DNA from: Cesiribacter sp. SM1
GTDB lineage: Bacteria; Bacteroidota; Bacteroidia; Cytophagales; Cyclobacteriaceae
NCBI RefSeq assembly: GCF_020178975.1
Contig: NZ_JAHXBU010000088.1
Location: 62,001 to 126,000 of the forward strand
Reading direction: 5' to 3'
Length of the DNA stretch: 64,000 bases
Shown here: positions 36,581-45,119 of the stretch, piece after piece
How positions within the stretch are numbered: the stretch's first letter is position 1
Layout: each line of letters starts with the position of its first letter
Notes under the pieces: model-generated
What the model was told of the DNA's origin: nothing
Databases searched by the model: none
The model's input: only the letters and a program-made list of their open reading frames with translations
Position numbers and translations under genes: made by a program

Positions 36581-36790
36581 ATGATCAGGGAAGGCACAAA
36601 AGTTAAGTGGAACTGGGGTTCAGGCACAGCCGAAGGTAAAGTACAAAAAACGTACGATCATGAAGTGAAACGTACCATCAAAGGTTCCGAAATAACCAGG
36701 AAAGGGGAGCCGGGAAACAAGGCGCTCCTCATTAGCCAGGAGGATGGCAGTGAAGTGCTTAAGCTTGAGAGCGAGGTAAACAGGGCTTAG
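36581..36790 (+). CDS. DUF2945 (hypervirulence-associated, Tudor-like) small protein
   Basis: A 69-residue soluble protein: MIREGTKVKWNWGSGTAEGKV, then KRTIKGSEITRKGEPGNKALLI and DGSEVLKLESEV. This is the DUF2945/HVA1 Tudor-like fold in full length. Function unknown. ATG 36581 is chosen; upstream codons in frame from 36542 do not belong to the family. It sits 110 bp upstream of the SDR gene on the same strand. Confidence 0.85.
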   Translation: MIREGTKVKWNWGSGTAEGKVQKTYDHEVKRTIKGSEITRKGEPGNKALLISQEDGSEVLKLESEVNRA

Positions 36791-36900
36791 TGCTCCGGCC
36801 ATGCCCTGTAGCCAGCAGGGGTGCAGCAGTATGCTCTTGGTATATGCTGTACAATGCCTGCTCCTTTTAAATTTTAAATCACAAATAGCACTGAAAGAAT

Positions 36901-37764
36901 ATGAGTAACGCACCCGAACAAAAGTCAGATAAAATAAAAGATCAGTCCCAGAAAACGCCGGGCCAGGAGTCGCAGATGCAGCCGGAGCCGCAGGTGATCA
37001 GGGACGATTACAAAGGCAGTGATAAACTAAAAGGCAAAGTAGCACTCATTACAGGTGGTGATAGTGGCATTGGCCGATCTGTTGCCGTGCATTATGCACG
37101 TGAGGGAGCCGACATTGCCATTGTTTACCTCAGCGAAGATGCTGATGCCAGTAAAACCAAGCGCATGGTGGAAGAAGAAGGCAGAAAATGCCTGCTGCTG
37201 CGCGGAGACCTTGGTGATCGTAATTTTGCAGCACAGTGTGTGCAAAAAACAGTAGACGAGTATGGTAAGCTGAATATACTGGTAAACAATGCAGCCGAGC
37301 AGCACCCCACAGACGAGATGGATGACCTGGATCTGGATCTGATGGAGAAAACCTTCCGCACCAACATCTTCTCCATGTTTTATTTAACCAAGCCGGCGCT
37401 TGAGCATCTGCAGGAGGGAGACTGCATCATCAATACAACCAGTGTTACCGCTTACAGGGGTAGCGGGCACCTGCTCGATTACTCCTCCACCAAAGGAGCC
37501 ATTACGGCCTTTACCCGCAGCCTGGGCAAAAACCTGGCAGAGAAAAATATACGGGTAAATGGTGTGGCACCGGGTCCCATCTGGACTCCCCTGATTCCCA
37601 GCACCATGGATAATGTAGATGAGTTCGGTAAAAAAGTGCCTCTGAACCGTCCCGGACAGCCCAGTGAGGTAGGGCCCGCCTATGTATTCCTGGCATCTGC
37701 AGATGGTTCCTACATGACCAGCCAGATCATTCATATCAATGGTGGTGAGGTTGTAGGCGGATGA
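36901..37764 (+). CDS. Short-chain dehydrogenase/reductase
   Basis: A 287-residue cytoplasmic NAD(P)-dependent oxidoreductase. After a ~35-residue polar N-terminal extension (typical of the YhdF/YghA-like subgroup) come the nucleotide motif TGGDSGIGRS (about residue 50), LNILVNNAAEQHP, the catalytic tyrosine-lysine pair in DYSSTKGA (about 195) and VAPGPIWTPLIP. The exact substrate is unknown. Its last 4 bases overlap the start of the YihY-like gene, so the two are translationally coupled. Confidence 0.92.
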   Translation: MSNAPEQKSDKIKDQSQKTPGQESQMQPEPQVIRDDYKGSDKLKGKVALITGGDSGIGRSVAVHYAREGADIAIVYLSEDADASKTKRMVEEEGRKCLLLRGDLGDRNFAAQCVQKTVDEYGKLNILVNNAAEQHPTDEMDDLDLDLMEKTFRTNIFSMFYLTKPALEHLQEGDCIINTTSVTAYRGSGHLLDYSSTKGAITAFTRSLGKNLAEKNIRVNGVAPGPIWTPLIPSTMDNVDEFGKKVPLNRPGQPSEVGPAYVFLASADGSYMTSQIIHINGGEVVGG

Positions 37765-38858
37765 AAAGAATAAAACGGCGTGCTGTAACGGTTTGGTCAG
37801 TGCTTGTGGCCACCTATACCAAGTGGATGGAGAACGATCCATTCCGTTTAAGCGCCGTTATTGCTTATTACACCGTTTTTTCAATGCCCGGTTTGTTCGT
37901 AGTGATATTCTACGTAACCGGGCAGTTTTTTAGTGGCGTAACAGTAAGGGGCCAGGTTTATCGTGAGCTAAGCGACATACTGGGTTCTGAAGGTGCCCGC
38001 CAGGTTGAGGATACCATCCTGGCGGCAAGTGAAGCCCAGCGTAGTACCATTGCTACCATCATAGGTATTGCCTCCCTGGTTTATGCAGCAACAGGGGTTT
38101 TCTTTCACCTCAAAATAAGCCTGAATGATATTTGGGAGTTGAAGGTAATACCTGAAAGGGCCTTCAAACAGTTAATCCTGGACCGGCTCTTTGCTTTTGG
38201 TATGGTGCTGGTGGTGGGCTTTCTGTTGCTGACCTCTCTTATTGTATCTTCTGTTGTTACTGCTATCAGCGGGTACATGACAGAGCATATAGATGTTTAT
38301 TCAAGCTACTCAACTTATATCATCGACGTTGTTAACTTTGTGATTTCAGTAACAGTGATTACGCTGCTGTTTGCTACAATTTATAAAGTGTTGCCAGATG
38401 CTAATGTATCCTGGAGCGATGTGTGGATTGGTGCTTTTGTAACATCTGTACTTTTTCTTTTAGGCAAGGCGCTTATTGCCAGGTATATAGGTATAACCGA
38501 TCCTGCTTCTGCCTATGGTGCTGCCAGCTCTATTATTCTTATTCTGCTCTGGACCTCCTATGCCAGCCTTATTTTCTTTTTAGGGGCGGCTTTTACAGCT
38601 GTCTGGGCAAAACGTTACGGACATCGCATAGAGCCAAAACACTATGCTGTGCCTGTGTATGAATACTACCGGCGCATTTCGCAGAAAGGAGAAGCAGAGT
38701 ATGTGAAAGTGCAGAGCGATAAGGTAAAGGAGGTGCTGGATAAAGATTACGAAACTCCCCGCCTTACCGATGAAGGAGAAAAGCCCCCGCTCAAGGTAGA
38801 TAAAACAATAGATGATGAAGAAGATGGGGAGGTGAAAGACAAGAACAGGAAAAGATAA
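37761..38858 (+). CDS. YihY/virulence factor BrkB family membrane protein
   Basis: A 365-residue inner-membrane protein with about six hydrophobic segments in residues 25-290: LSAVIAYYTVFSMPGLFVVIFY near the start, then VYAATGVFFHLKISLNDIW, and the pair SVLFLLGKALIARYIG and SLIFFLGAAFTAVWAK. The C-terminus (about 295-365) is a hydrophilic, charged tail (DDEEDGEVKDKNRKR). The molecular function of the family is not settled. It is the second gene of the SDR-YihY pair, starting inside the SDR stop region. Confidence 0.9.
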   Translation: MKRIKRRAVTVWSVLVATYTKWMENDPFRLSAVIAYYTVFSMPGLFVVIFYVTGQFFSGVTVRGQVYRELSDILGSEGARQVEDTILAASEAQRSTIATIIGIASLVYAATGVFFHLKISLNDIWELKVIPERAFKQLILDRLFAFGMVLVVGFLLLTSLIVSSVVTAISGYMTEHIDVYSSYSTYIIDVVNFVISVTVITLLFATIYKVLPDANVSWSDVWIGAFVTSVLFLLGKALIARYIGITDPASAYGAASSIILILLWTSYASLIFFLGAAFTAVWAKRYGHRIEPKHYAVPVYEYYRRISQKGEAEYVKVQSDKVKEVLDKDYETPRLTDEGEKPPLKVDKTIDDEEDGEVKDKNRKR

Positions 38859-39031
38859 CAGTAGCTTTTAACCACACCCATTCCTGTATTCTGTTGAATT
38901 TGAACAACAAAGTGCCAGTAGTTTAGCAACACAGCTGCTGCAGCCAGGCAGTTTACTGGCCCTCCTTGCCAAATAGTAGCCCTTCCGTTTTCTTTTTGCT
39001 GCTAAAGTATGAACGAATGCGCAGTGGGTTC

Positions 39032-39039
39032 TATATTTG
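39032..39039 (+). promoter_or_regulatory. TATATTTG box just before the TPR lipoprotein gene
   Basis: A perfect TAnnTTTG 8 bp before ATG 39048. If used, the mRNA would be almost leaderless. No -33 TTTG at the right distance; kept as a weak candidate. Confidence 0.25.
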
Positions 39040-39047
39040 TGGTGGAA

Positions 39048-40070
39048 ATGAAAAAGTATACCTACTTTCTACTGCTTTTTTTACTGGTGCTTGGTTGTAA
39101 CCCCAGCAATGAAGAAAAAGCATATGATCTGTTACAGGAAGGAAACACCTATCTGCAACAGGCACAATACCCCGAAGCCATCCGTCTTTACACCCAGGCA
39201 CTGAAGCATAATCCTAAATATGCAGATGCTTACAATAACCGTGGAATAGCTTATTTTAAGACAAGCCAGTATGAGCAGGCCCTGGAAGATTACGGAGCAG
39301 CGCTGCAGATTAGCCCTGAATATACCGATGCCCGCTTCAATAGAGCCAATGTTTATCTCGAAACCGGGAACTGGAGCCAGGCATTACAGGATCTGAAGCA
39401 GGTCTCCAGCGACTACCAGGATTCGGCCTATGTTTATTTTGCAAAAGGCCTGGCCTATAACCATCTTCAGGAAAGAGATTCCGCACTGATGGCATTTGAC
39501 AGGGCGCTGTCGCTGGATCCCAGAAATGCTGAAGCATATGTGAACAGAGGCATCGTTAAGATGGATCAGCTTGATTTTACCGGCGCCCGCACCGACCTGG
39601 AAACAGCCATAAAGCTGGACAGCAACGAGGCCAATGCCTACAATGCGCTGGCGATGCTGCTGATTGAACAAAAGAAATATGATGAAGCCCTGAAAGTAAT
39701 CAACAGGGCTGTACGCCTTCAGCCTAAAAATCCGTACTTCCTGAACAACAGGGGTTTTGTGCTCACGCAGCTCGAAAAGTATAAAGAAGCCGCCAGCGAC
39801 ATAGATGCAAGCCTGCAGATAGATTCTACAAACGCCTGGGTATACCGTAACAAGGGAATTCTGTTGCTGTACCGTGAGCAGTTTGAACAGGCAGAAAATT
39901 ATCTGCAAAAGGCAGCACAGAAAGACCCGTTCCTGGATGAGGTAAACTACTACCTGGGTGAGCTTTACTACCGCCAGAACCAGTTTGATAAGGCCTGTGC
40001 AGCCTGGAAAATATCTGCCGAAAAGGAGGAACCCTCCGGCATACAGGCAATGCAGGAGCTTTGCCAGTAA
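39048..40070 (+). CDS. TPR-repeat lipoprotein
   Basis: A 340-residue predicted lipoprotein. The signal MKKYTYFLLLFLLVLGC ends in a lipobox (VLGC). Eight or so 34-residue tetratricopeptide repeats follow, e.g. YPEAIRLYTQALKHNPKYADA, YEQALEDYGAALQISPEYTDA, YDEALKVINRAVRLQPKNPYF and KEAASDIDASLQIDSTNAW. It is probably an envelope scaffold for protein contacts. ATG 39048 is preferred to 39009 because it fits the signal. Role unknown; monocistronic. Confidence 0.87.
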   Translation: MKKYTYFLLLFLLVLGCNPSNEEKAYDLLQEGNTYLQQAQYPEAIRLYTQALKHNPKYADAYNNRGIAYFKTSQYEQALEDYGAALQISPEYTDARFNRANVYLETGNWSQALQDLKQVSSDYQDSAYVYFAKGLAYNHLQERDSALMAFDRALSLDPRNAEAYVNRGIVKMDQLDFTGARTDLETAIKLDSNEANAYNALAMLLIEQKKYDEALKVINRAVRLQPKNPYFLNNRGFVLTQLEKYKEAASDIDASLQIDSTNAWVYRNKGILLLYREQFEQAENYLQKAAQKDPFLDEVNYYLGELYYRQNQFDKACAAWKISAEKEEPSGIQAMQELCQ

Positions 40071-40184
40071 TAACTACAGCATGTTTTTTACAAAGCCTGT
40101 AGATTCCTGAAATTTGTTGAGAGCATCTTAATGCTGAAACAGACTACAAATATGAATTATCCAGAATTTTGATTTGGGAAAAAA

Positions 40185-40230
40185 TAAGCAAAAACAGCCT
40201 TGGATGCTATTCCAAGGCTGTTTTTGCTTA
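40185..40230. terminator. Perfect 20-bp-stem hairpin, likely terminator
   Basis: TAAGCAAAAACAGCCTTGGA pairs fully with 40211-40230 around a 6-base loop. Long A and T runs within the arms give it terminator character in both directions. Confidence 0.7.
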
Positions 40231-40244
40231 AAGGTACTAGTTTT

Positions 40245-40330
40245 TGCGAGGAGGCACGACGAAGCAATCTGGCATCTACGCGCATAGATGCCATATTGCC
40301 ACACTCCGCTTCGCTGCGTTCGCAATGACT
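40245..40330. repeat. REP-like interspersed palindromic element
   Basis: Left arm TGCGAGGAGGCACGACGAAG..., ending ATCTGGCATCTA, faces a right arm TAGATGCCATATTGCC ending TTCGCAATGAC. The inner 11 bp (GGCATCTA-type) pair perfectly and the outer arms imperfectly. The motifs GACGAAGCAATCT and CGCAGCGAAG (minus strand) resemble the interspersed ATTGCGA..GAAGCAATC repeats seen between genes in many bacteria. Confidence 0.6.
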
Positions 40331-40336
40331 GTACTG

Positions 40337-40382
40337 CTAATAGAAGTGGCCTCTGGAAATCTCCAGAGGCCACTTCTATTAG
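40337..40382. repeat. Perfect 21-bp-stem hairpin with AATC loop
   Basis: The arms 40337-40357 and 40362-40382 are exact reverse complements with only 4 bases between them. No T tract follows on either strand, so it is not a textbook terminator, although it lies just downstream of the minus-strand DUF4142 gene. Confidence 0.75.
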
Positions 40383-40449
40383 GAACGCTAGCTCCTTAAA
40401 AATTCGGGATGATTCATGTTTGTAGTGCTTATAGAATTTTAACGTTGCA

Positions 40450-41007
40450 TCAAAGCAGCTGGTTTTCCAGTTCGTCGGCCCTTCTTTCGTTGGCACGGAT
40501 CAGATCAAGCTTAGCAGCGGCAAAAGCACGGATATCACTGTCGTTCGCTCTTATTGCAGCATCTTCGTACAGCCTGATGGCATTTTCGTGCAGTGATTCC
40601 ATGGTGTTGAGGTAGCCTTTATCAAAAGCTCTTCTATCGCTGGTAACCAACTCCCTGGATGTTTGCTGTAGGCGGTCGCTCATGGTAGTAGGCAGCGACA
40701 TTTTCTTATCTTTTGCAAGCTTCTTCAGGTCGTCGTGCATGCGACGGTACTCGGTATTGGCATTGTTTGCAAAGTCTGTTACTACACGGGCATAACCCTC
40801 CTGCATTGCCCTGTTAGAAATATCGATAAACAGGAGGTTATAATTTGCGGCCTCAACCAGAAAATCTGAATCGGTACGCTGTGCTTCGGTATCAAGTTTC
40901 CGCAGGTTACGTTGCTGCGCTTCGTGGTAGGTGAGGTTGGTGGGAGCGCAGCTTTGAAAAGCAAAAACAAGGGAGAAAAATGTTATAATTAAAGAAATAT
41001 GTTTCAT
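40450..41007 (-). CDS. DUF4142 family lipoprotein
   Basis: A 185-residue secreted protein with signal and lipobox (FSLVFAFQSC, Cys about 20). An all-helical ferritin-like DUF4142 domain follows: DSDFLVEAANYNLLFIDISN, FANNANTEYRRMHDDLKKLA, LPTTMSDRLQQ and FDKGYLNTMESLHENAIRLY. Function unknown. It shares its upstream region with the plus-strand 117-residue gene (divergent) and ends near the hairpin cluster. Confidence 0.85.
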   Translation of the reverse strand: MKHISLIITFFSLVFAFQSCAPTNLTYHEAQQRNLRKLDTEAQRTDSDFLVEAANYNLLFIDISNRAMQEGYARVVTDFANNANTEYRRMHDDLKKLAKDKKMSLPTTMSDRLQQTSRELVTSDRRAFDKGYLNTMESLHENAIRLYEDAAIRANDSDIRAFAAAKLDLIRANERRADELENQLL

Positions 41008-41081
41008 GATCTTGTCAGTTGTTTAAACAAATAACCCTCTATATCCTGAAAGGTTATGATAACTATAGTTGATAGCTTTTA

Positions 41082-41113
41082 TTTGGATTTAATCTAAATA
41101 AGCCTCATCTTTG
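41082..41113 (+). promoter_or_regulatory. Candidate promoter of the 117-residue protein gene
   Basis: TTTG at 41082-41085 (-33) and CATCTTTG at 41106-41113 (one mismatch to TAnnTTTG), 20 bp apart. The start codon follows 21 bp later. Confidence 0.4.
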
Positions 41114-41133
41114 TGTTATGAACTTTTAGACCT

Positions 41134-41487
41134 ATGCAAGATCAGCACCTTAAGGAATTATACCGCACTTTGAACGGCTGCATTTATCAGGACAACCTGC
41201 GTAGTTTGCTAGTACTGGAGTGGTACGGTAGGCGTTCCCTGCTGAAACTGCCCTGTTTCTTTTCACTTAAAAAGCTGGCTGCCAACATCAATGTAGAGCA
41301 GCTGCTAACCAATACCAGCCGTGCCCACGATCTGGAAATTCTCACTCCCTGCGGTTGTGATCGTTGCTTTGTACTTACAGTGATGGATGTGCTGGAGTTT
41401 CAGGACCTCCTGAATGGTACCAGGGCTATGATGGAGCTAAACTCAATCCTGCATGAGCGCCTTCGCCGTTCTGCTTCTTTCTGCTAG
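41134..41487 (+). CDS. Small cysteine-containing protein, unknown function
   Basis: A 117-residue soluble protein I do not recognise. It has a CGCDRC cluster (about residues 70-75) plus cysteines near residues 16, 41 and 117, and hydrophobic helices on both sides. The tight CxCxxC could bind metal or form a disulfide. A plausible promoter lies just upstream, and the gene has its own unit between a divergent DUF4142 gene and ferritin. Support is otherwise only an intact frame with a reasonable start. Confidence 0.6.
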   Translation: MQDQHLKELYRTLNGCIYQDNLRSLLVLEWYGRRSLLKLPCFFSLKKLAANINVEQLLTNTSRAHDLEILTPCGCDRCFVLTVMDVLEFQDLLNGTRAMMELNSILHERLRRSASFC

Positions 41488-41763
41488 GTAGGAGGGGAAA
41501 AGCTTTTCCTATATTTTTTGCACACGCAATTGATGCTTTAATGTAATATTCTTTGGCATTAATGGCCTACTGAATCACCTGCAGCCTGTTACCTGCATCG
41601 GTATATCACAAGGGCTTACTGGCAACAATCTTGCAGACTGCTCATATCCATGCTGTCTTATTCGGATTTAGAACAATTCCAAATTTAGCTGGGGATATTG
41701 CAATAAGGCAACTTAGATGTATTTTCGTCAGTATAAGAAAGAGACGCACAAGCAATTTTGATT

Positions 41764-42303
41764 ATGAAAGATTTATTAAGACGTAAGACATCTCTTACAG
41801 AAGAAATAGAAACCGCTCTGAACGAGCAAATAAAACGCGAAGCACATTCATCTGCTGTATACCTGGCCATGGGATCCTGGTGCGACCAGCATGGCTTTGA
41901 AAACAGCGCTAACTTCTTCTACAGGCAATCTTCAGAAGAAAGAGGCCACATGATGAAGATTTTCAAATATATACTGGATGTTGGCGGTAATGCTGTATCA
42001 CCGGAAGTAACTGGTATTCAGCAGGATTACGATTCTTTCAGGGCTGTTTTTGAACAAACTCTGGAGCAGGAAATAGCCATTACCCAGTCTATTAACCGCA
42101 TTGTAGGAAAATGCTACCAGATGCAGGATTTTACAACTGCTACCTTCCTGCAGTGGTTCCTCGAAGAGCAGATCGAAGAGGAGTACATTGCACGCCGCGC
42201 ACTTGAACTTTTCGATACCATTGGAGAAGAAGGTGTGGGCCGCTATATGATCGATAAGCAGATTCCTAAAATAAGCTACGATAAGAACGAGACCGGAGAA
42301 TAA
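41764..42303 (+). CDS. Ferritin (non-haem iron storage)
   Basis: A 179-residue four-helix ferritin that oxidises and stores iron in the cytoplasm as a 24-mer. Ferroxidase ligands are visible: E in EQIKREAHSS, EERGH with E and H, EQEIA, and EEQIEEEY. The frame opens at TTG 41758, but ATG 41764 (MKDLLRRKTSL) is the natural start. A terminator at 42373 ends the transcript. No Fur-like box was recognised. Confidence 0.93.
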   Translation: MKDLLRRKTSLTEEIETALNEQIKREAHSSAVYLAMGSWCDQHGFENSANFFYRQSSEERGHMMKIFKYILDVGGNAVSPEVTGIQQDYDSFRAVFEQTLEQEIAITQSINRIVGKCYQMQDFTTATFLQWFLEEQIEEEYIARRALELFDTIGEEGVGRYMIDKQIPKISYDKNETGE

Positions 42304-42372
42304 ATCTCTTACGTGAGAGAGCAGCCTGAAATTCTTACTTAAAGAGAAGAACAGACTACTCTTTTTAAAGAG

Positions 42373-42410
42373 AAGCTTCCACCAAACAGTGGAAGCTTTT
42401 TTTGTTTTTA
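42373..42410 (+). terminator. Ferritin terminator abutting the Nudix gene start
   Basis: Stem AAGCTTCCAC/GTGGAAGCTT (42373-42382 with 42389-42398) then a T-rich tract to 42410. It ends four bases before the next start codon. Confidence 0.85.
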
Positions 42411-42413
42411 AAT

Positions 42414-43070
42414 ATGATGGAAGACTTCATTAAAGCACTGAAAGATCGATTGCAGCAGCCATTACCGGGTATCAAAGCCCAGGCCCTTATGTCGCCGCAG
42501 CTCGAGCAGGATGTGCGCTTTAAAATAAAGCCGCGGCCCGATGCACGGCAGGGAAGTGTGCTGCTACTGCTTTACCCCCGGCAAAATACCATTTGGTTAC
42601 CCCTCATGCAGCGGCCACAGTACGAAGGGCACCACAGCGGTCAGGTAAGCCTGCCGGGCGGAAAAGGGGAGCCCGATGATCCTGACCGCATCTACACGGC
42701 CCTGCGCGAAACCGAAGAAGAAATGGGTATTCCGCGGCAGGGCGTGCAAATATTGGGAACCTTGTCAGAGCTGTACATACCCCCAAGTAATTTTGTGGTG
42801 CTGCCTGTAGTGGGCTATATGCCGGCTGCCCCCGAGTTTAAACCCGATCCTGCAGAGGTGGAGCAGGTGCTGGAGCTATCTCTGCAAGATCTGCTGGAAG
42901 AAAATTTTATACGCTTTACCGACTCCCCACCCGGCAGCCTCTACCGGATCAGAACGCCCTACTACCCTGTAAATGAACGGGTGGTCTGGGGTGCTACCGC
43001 CATGATCTTAAGCGAGTTTGTAAGCATGGTAAATGAAATGGAAGCGCGGCATTTGCTATATAGGCATTAA
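42414..43070 (+). CDS. CoA pyrophosphatase-type Nudix hydrolase
   Basis: A 218-residue cytoplasmic Nudix enzyme, probably cleaving CoA to 3',5'-ADP and phosphopantetheine. The Nudix box is GGKGEPDD followed by ALRETEEEMGI (about residues 82-107), preceded by HHSGQVSLPGG, as in the CoA-specific subgroup. ATG 42414 is chosen; a second ATG follows at 42417. The preceding terminator leaves almost no leader, so its promoter must lie within or upstream of that hairpin, or it depends on read-through. Confidence 0.9.
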   Translation: MMEDFIKALKDRLQQPLPGIKAQALMSPQLEQDVRFKIKPRPDARQGSVLLLLYPRQNTIWLPLMQRPQYEGHHSGQVSLPGGKGEPDDPDRIYTALRETEEEMGIPRQGVQILGTLSELYIPPSNFVVLPVVGYMPAAPEFKPDPAEVEQVLELSLQDLLEENFIRFTDSPPGSLYRIRTPYYPVNERVVWGATAMILSEFVSMVNEMEARHLLYRH

Positions 43071-43348
43071 CCCTCCCATTTGCCTTAATTTGCAGCTGGT
43101 AGGGTTTCAGGTAACAAAATCAGGAATCCTTTCATAATACTTTTGAACGTTCAGTTCTTTTTTTCAGCCAAACCTCTGTAAGCTTTTTTAGTGGCTTAAG
43201 CATTTGAGTGCAAGTCTGCTTACTGCTTTTGTCGCAAAAAGTCTAAAGGTTAAACATGCTCTTATTTTATCTTATGAGCCTGATGTTTTAGGGGAGGGCA
43301 GGAAATTTTACTTATCTTTCCGGTTTTAGAACCACTAGGACCATCTTT

Positions 43349-44677
43349 ATGGAGTCTGAAGCTTTAATTTCTAATGATGCCGTAGTGTTTGGCATACTAA
43401 TGGCCCTGCTAGGCATTATTTTCTATACTTCTAAAAGCTCGCATCCGTTCTGGCAAAAGTTTTATGGTGTAGTACCCGCACTGCTGCTCTGCTACTTTCT
43501 GCCTTCGCTGCTCAATACTTTTGGCATTGTAGATCCGCATGAGTCGAACCTGTATTTTATGGCATCACGTTACTTACTACCGGGTGCCCTGGTGCTGCTC
43601 ACCATCAGCATAGATTTCAAGGGCATTGTACAGCTGGGCCCCAAGGCTGTGATCATGTTCCTGGCAGGTACACTGGGCATCATCATTGGCGGACCCATTG
43701 CCATGTGGATAGTATCTATTTTTAACCCTGATATAGTAAGTGGTGATGCGATCTGGCGGGGCCTGTCTACCATAGCCGGTAGCTGGATTGGCGGCGGTGC
43801 CAACCAGGCAGCCATGAAAGAGCTGTTCGAGGTAGATCAGTATGGTGCCGGTATCTTCAGCATTATGGCAACTGTAGATGTAATTGTAGCCAACATCTGG
43901 ATGGCCTTTTTGCTGTTCGGGGCCGGACGCTCCAGGCGTGTGGATCGTTTATTCAGGGCAGATGCCTCTGCCATTGCAGATGTGCGCAAGCGTATAGAAG
44001 AGTACCGCCTGAGCATTGCTAAAATGCCGAGCCTTACTGATACCATCATTATCCTGAGTGTTGGGTTTAGTGTTGTAGGGCTCTCACATTTAGCGGCAGA
44101 TCTTATTGCACCCTGGCTGCAGGAGGTTTCAGAAACAAGGGTATATGCTGTAGCACCCAGCACCGAAGCAGTAAATCCCGGAGAAGCCTACACCCTGCCT
44201 TACAAATGGCTTACTGACTTTAGCTTAACCAGCGGCTTTTTCTGGATTGTTGTGATTGCCACCACGGTAGGGCTTTTGCTGTCCTTTACATCGGCACGCA
44301 AGCTGGAAGGGGTGGGTGCTTCCCGCCTGGGCAGTGTAATGATCTACATCCTGGTGGCTACTATTGGTTTGCACATGGATATAACAGCCATTGCCGATAA
44401 CCCTGGAATTTTCGTGGTAGGCATCATCTGGATGCTGGTGCACGTGAGTGTGATGTTGTTTGTAGCCTACCTGATCAAGGCCCCCTTCTTTTTTACGGCT
44501 GTTGGCAGCCAGGCCAATGTGGGCGGAGCGGCTTCTGCACCAGTGGTGGCTTCGGCATTTCATGAGTCTCTGGCGCCTGTAGGAGTACTTTTAGCTGTTT
44601 TAGGCTACGCCCTGGGCACCTATGGAGCCTATATTTGTGGTTTGCTGATGCAATGGATGGCAGGGGTAATTGGTTAG
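43349..44677 (+). CDS. DUF819 family membrane protein (YjcL-like)
   Basis: A 442-residue polytopic inner-membrane protein with roughly 11-12 hydrophobic segments. DUF819 hallmarks are LPSLLNTFGIVDP, TIAGSWIGGGANQAAMKEL and AVGSQANVGGAASAPVVASAF. The repeated GG/N-rich loops suggest a transporter with two similar halves. Substrate unknown. A near-match to the -7 box (TATCTTTC, 43313-43320) lies 28 bp upstream. Monocistronic, although the next small gene is only 46 bp away. Confidence 0.88.
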   Translation: MESEALISNDAVVFGILMALLGIIFYTSKSSHPFWQKFYGVVPALLLCYFLPSLLNTFGIVDPHESNLYFMASRYLLPGALVLLTISIDFKGIVQLGPKAVIMFLAGTLGIIIGGPIAMWIVSIFNPDIVSGDAIWRGLSTIAGSWIGGGANQAAMKELFEVDQYGAGIFSIMATVDVIVANIWMAFLLFGAGRSRRVDRLFRADASAIADVRKRIEEYRLSIAKMPSLTDTIIILSVGFSVVGLSHLAADLIAPWLQEVSETRVYAVAPSTEAVNPGEAYTLPYKWLTDFSLTSGFFWIVVIATTVGLLLSFTSARKLEGVGASRLGSVMIYILVATIGLHMDITAIADNPGIFVVGIIWMLVHVSVMLFVAYLIKAPFFFTAVGSQANVGGAASAPVVASAFHESLAPVGVLLAVLGYALGTYGAYICGLLMQWMAGVIG

Positions 44678-44723
44678 AACTTTAGTAAAGCCTCAACTGT
44701 TGCTTTACCGTTAATGAACAAGC

Positions 44724-44993
44724 ATGGGAAAGAAAGATTATAGCCACATACAGAATTTTGTGTTTGTCTGCACCGGCTCTGACTGCAAGTCAGATAGCAA
44801 ATCTCTACAGAAGTCTTTTAAAGAAGCGCTGGACAAGAACAAGCTTAAAAAGGTAAGCAAGGTAATAAAAACCAAGTGTACGGGTCGCTGCAAAGAAGCT
44901 CCCGTAGCAATTGTTGGCAATGAATGGATGGGCCATGTAAGGCCATCTGATGCCGATGGCCTGGTGAAAAAGCATTTCCTTGAGAAAGAGTAG
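44724..44993 (+). CDS. Thioredoxin-like [2Fe-2S] ferredoxin
   Basis: An 89-residue soluble protein. Cysteines at VCTGSDC (about 16-22) and KCTGRCKEAP (about 51-57) make the C-x5-C...C-x3-C pattern of thioredoxin-like 2Fe-2S ferredoxins. It probably shuttles electrons, partner unknown. It lies 46 bp after the DUF819 gene on the same strand and may be cotranscribed. It converges with aconitase through a terminator. Confidence 0.88.
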   Translation: MGKKDYSHIQNFVFVCTGSDCKSDSKSLQKSFKEALDKNKLKKVSKVIKTKCTGRCKEAPVAIVGNEWMGHVRPSDADGLVKKHFLEKE

Positions 44994-45069
44994 GAGAGTG
45001 GGTGTTGCACAGGGAGCCCCCTGCTGGCCAAACGGATCTGCCTTACTCTTCAATTCATATGAATATGAA

Positions 45070-45102
45070 AAAAGCCAGCGCAAATGCGCTGGCTTTTCTT
45101 TT
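45070..45102. terminator. Bidirectional terminator between ferredoxin and aconitase genes
   Basis: Stem AAAAGCCAGCGC/GCGCTGGCTTTT (45070-45081 with 45086-45097) with T tracts on both strands. Confidence 0.85.
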
Positions 45103-45119
45103 ATTGCTGAGAGTGCTTA

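Larger units (their letters stand above)
40071..40449. other. Convergent intergenic region with three stacked inverted repeats
   Basis: This 379-bp gap holds a perfect hairpin (40185-40230), a REP-like long palindrome (40245-40330) and a second perfect hairpin (40337-40382). I see no gene in it. Confidence 0.7.

Noticed and set aside
40128-40496. 122-residue minus-strand frame
   Set aside because: Runs through the hairpin/REP cluster and overlaps the DUF4142 gene in another frame; an accident of the inverted repeats.
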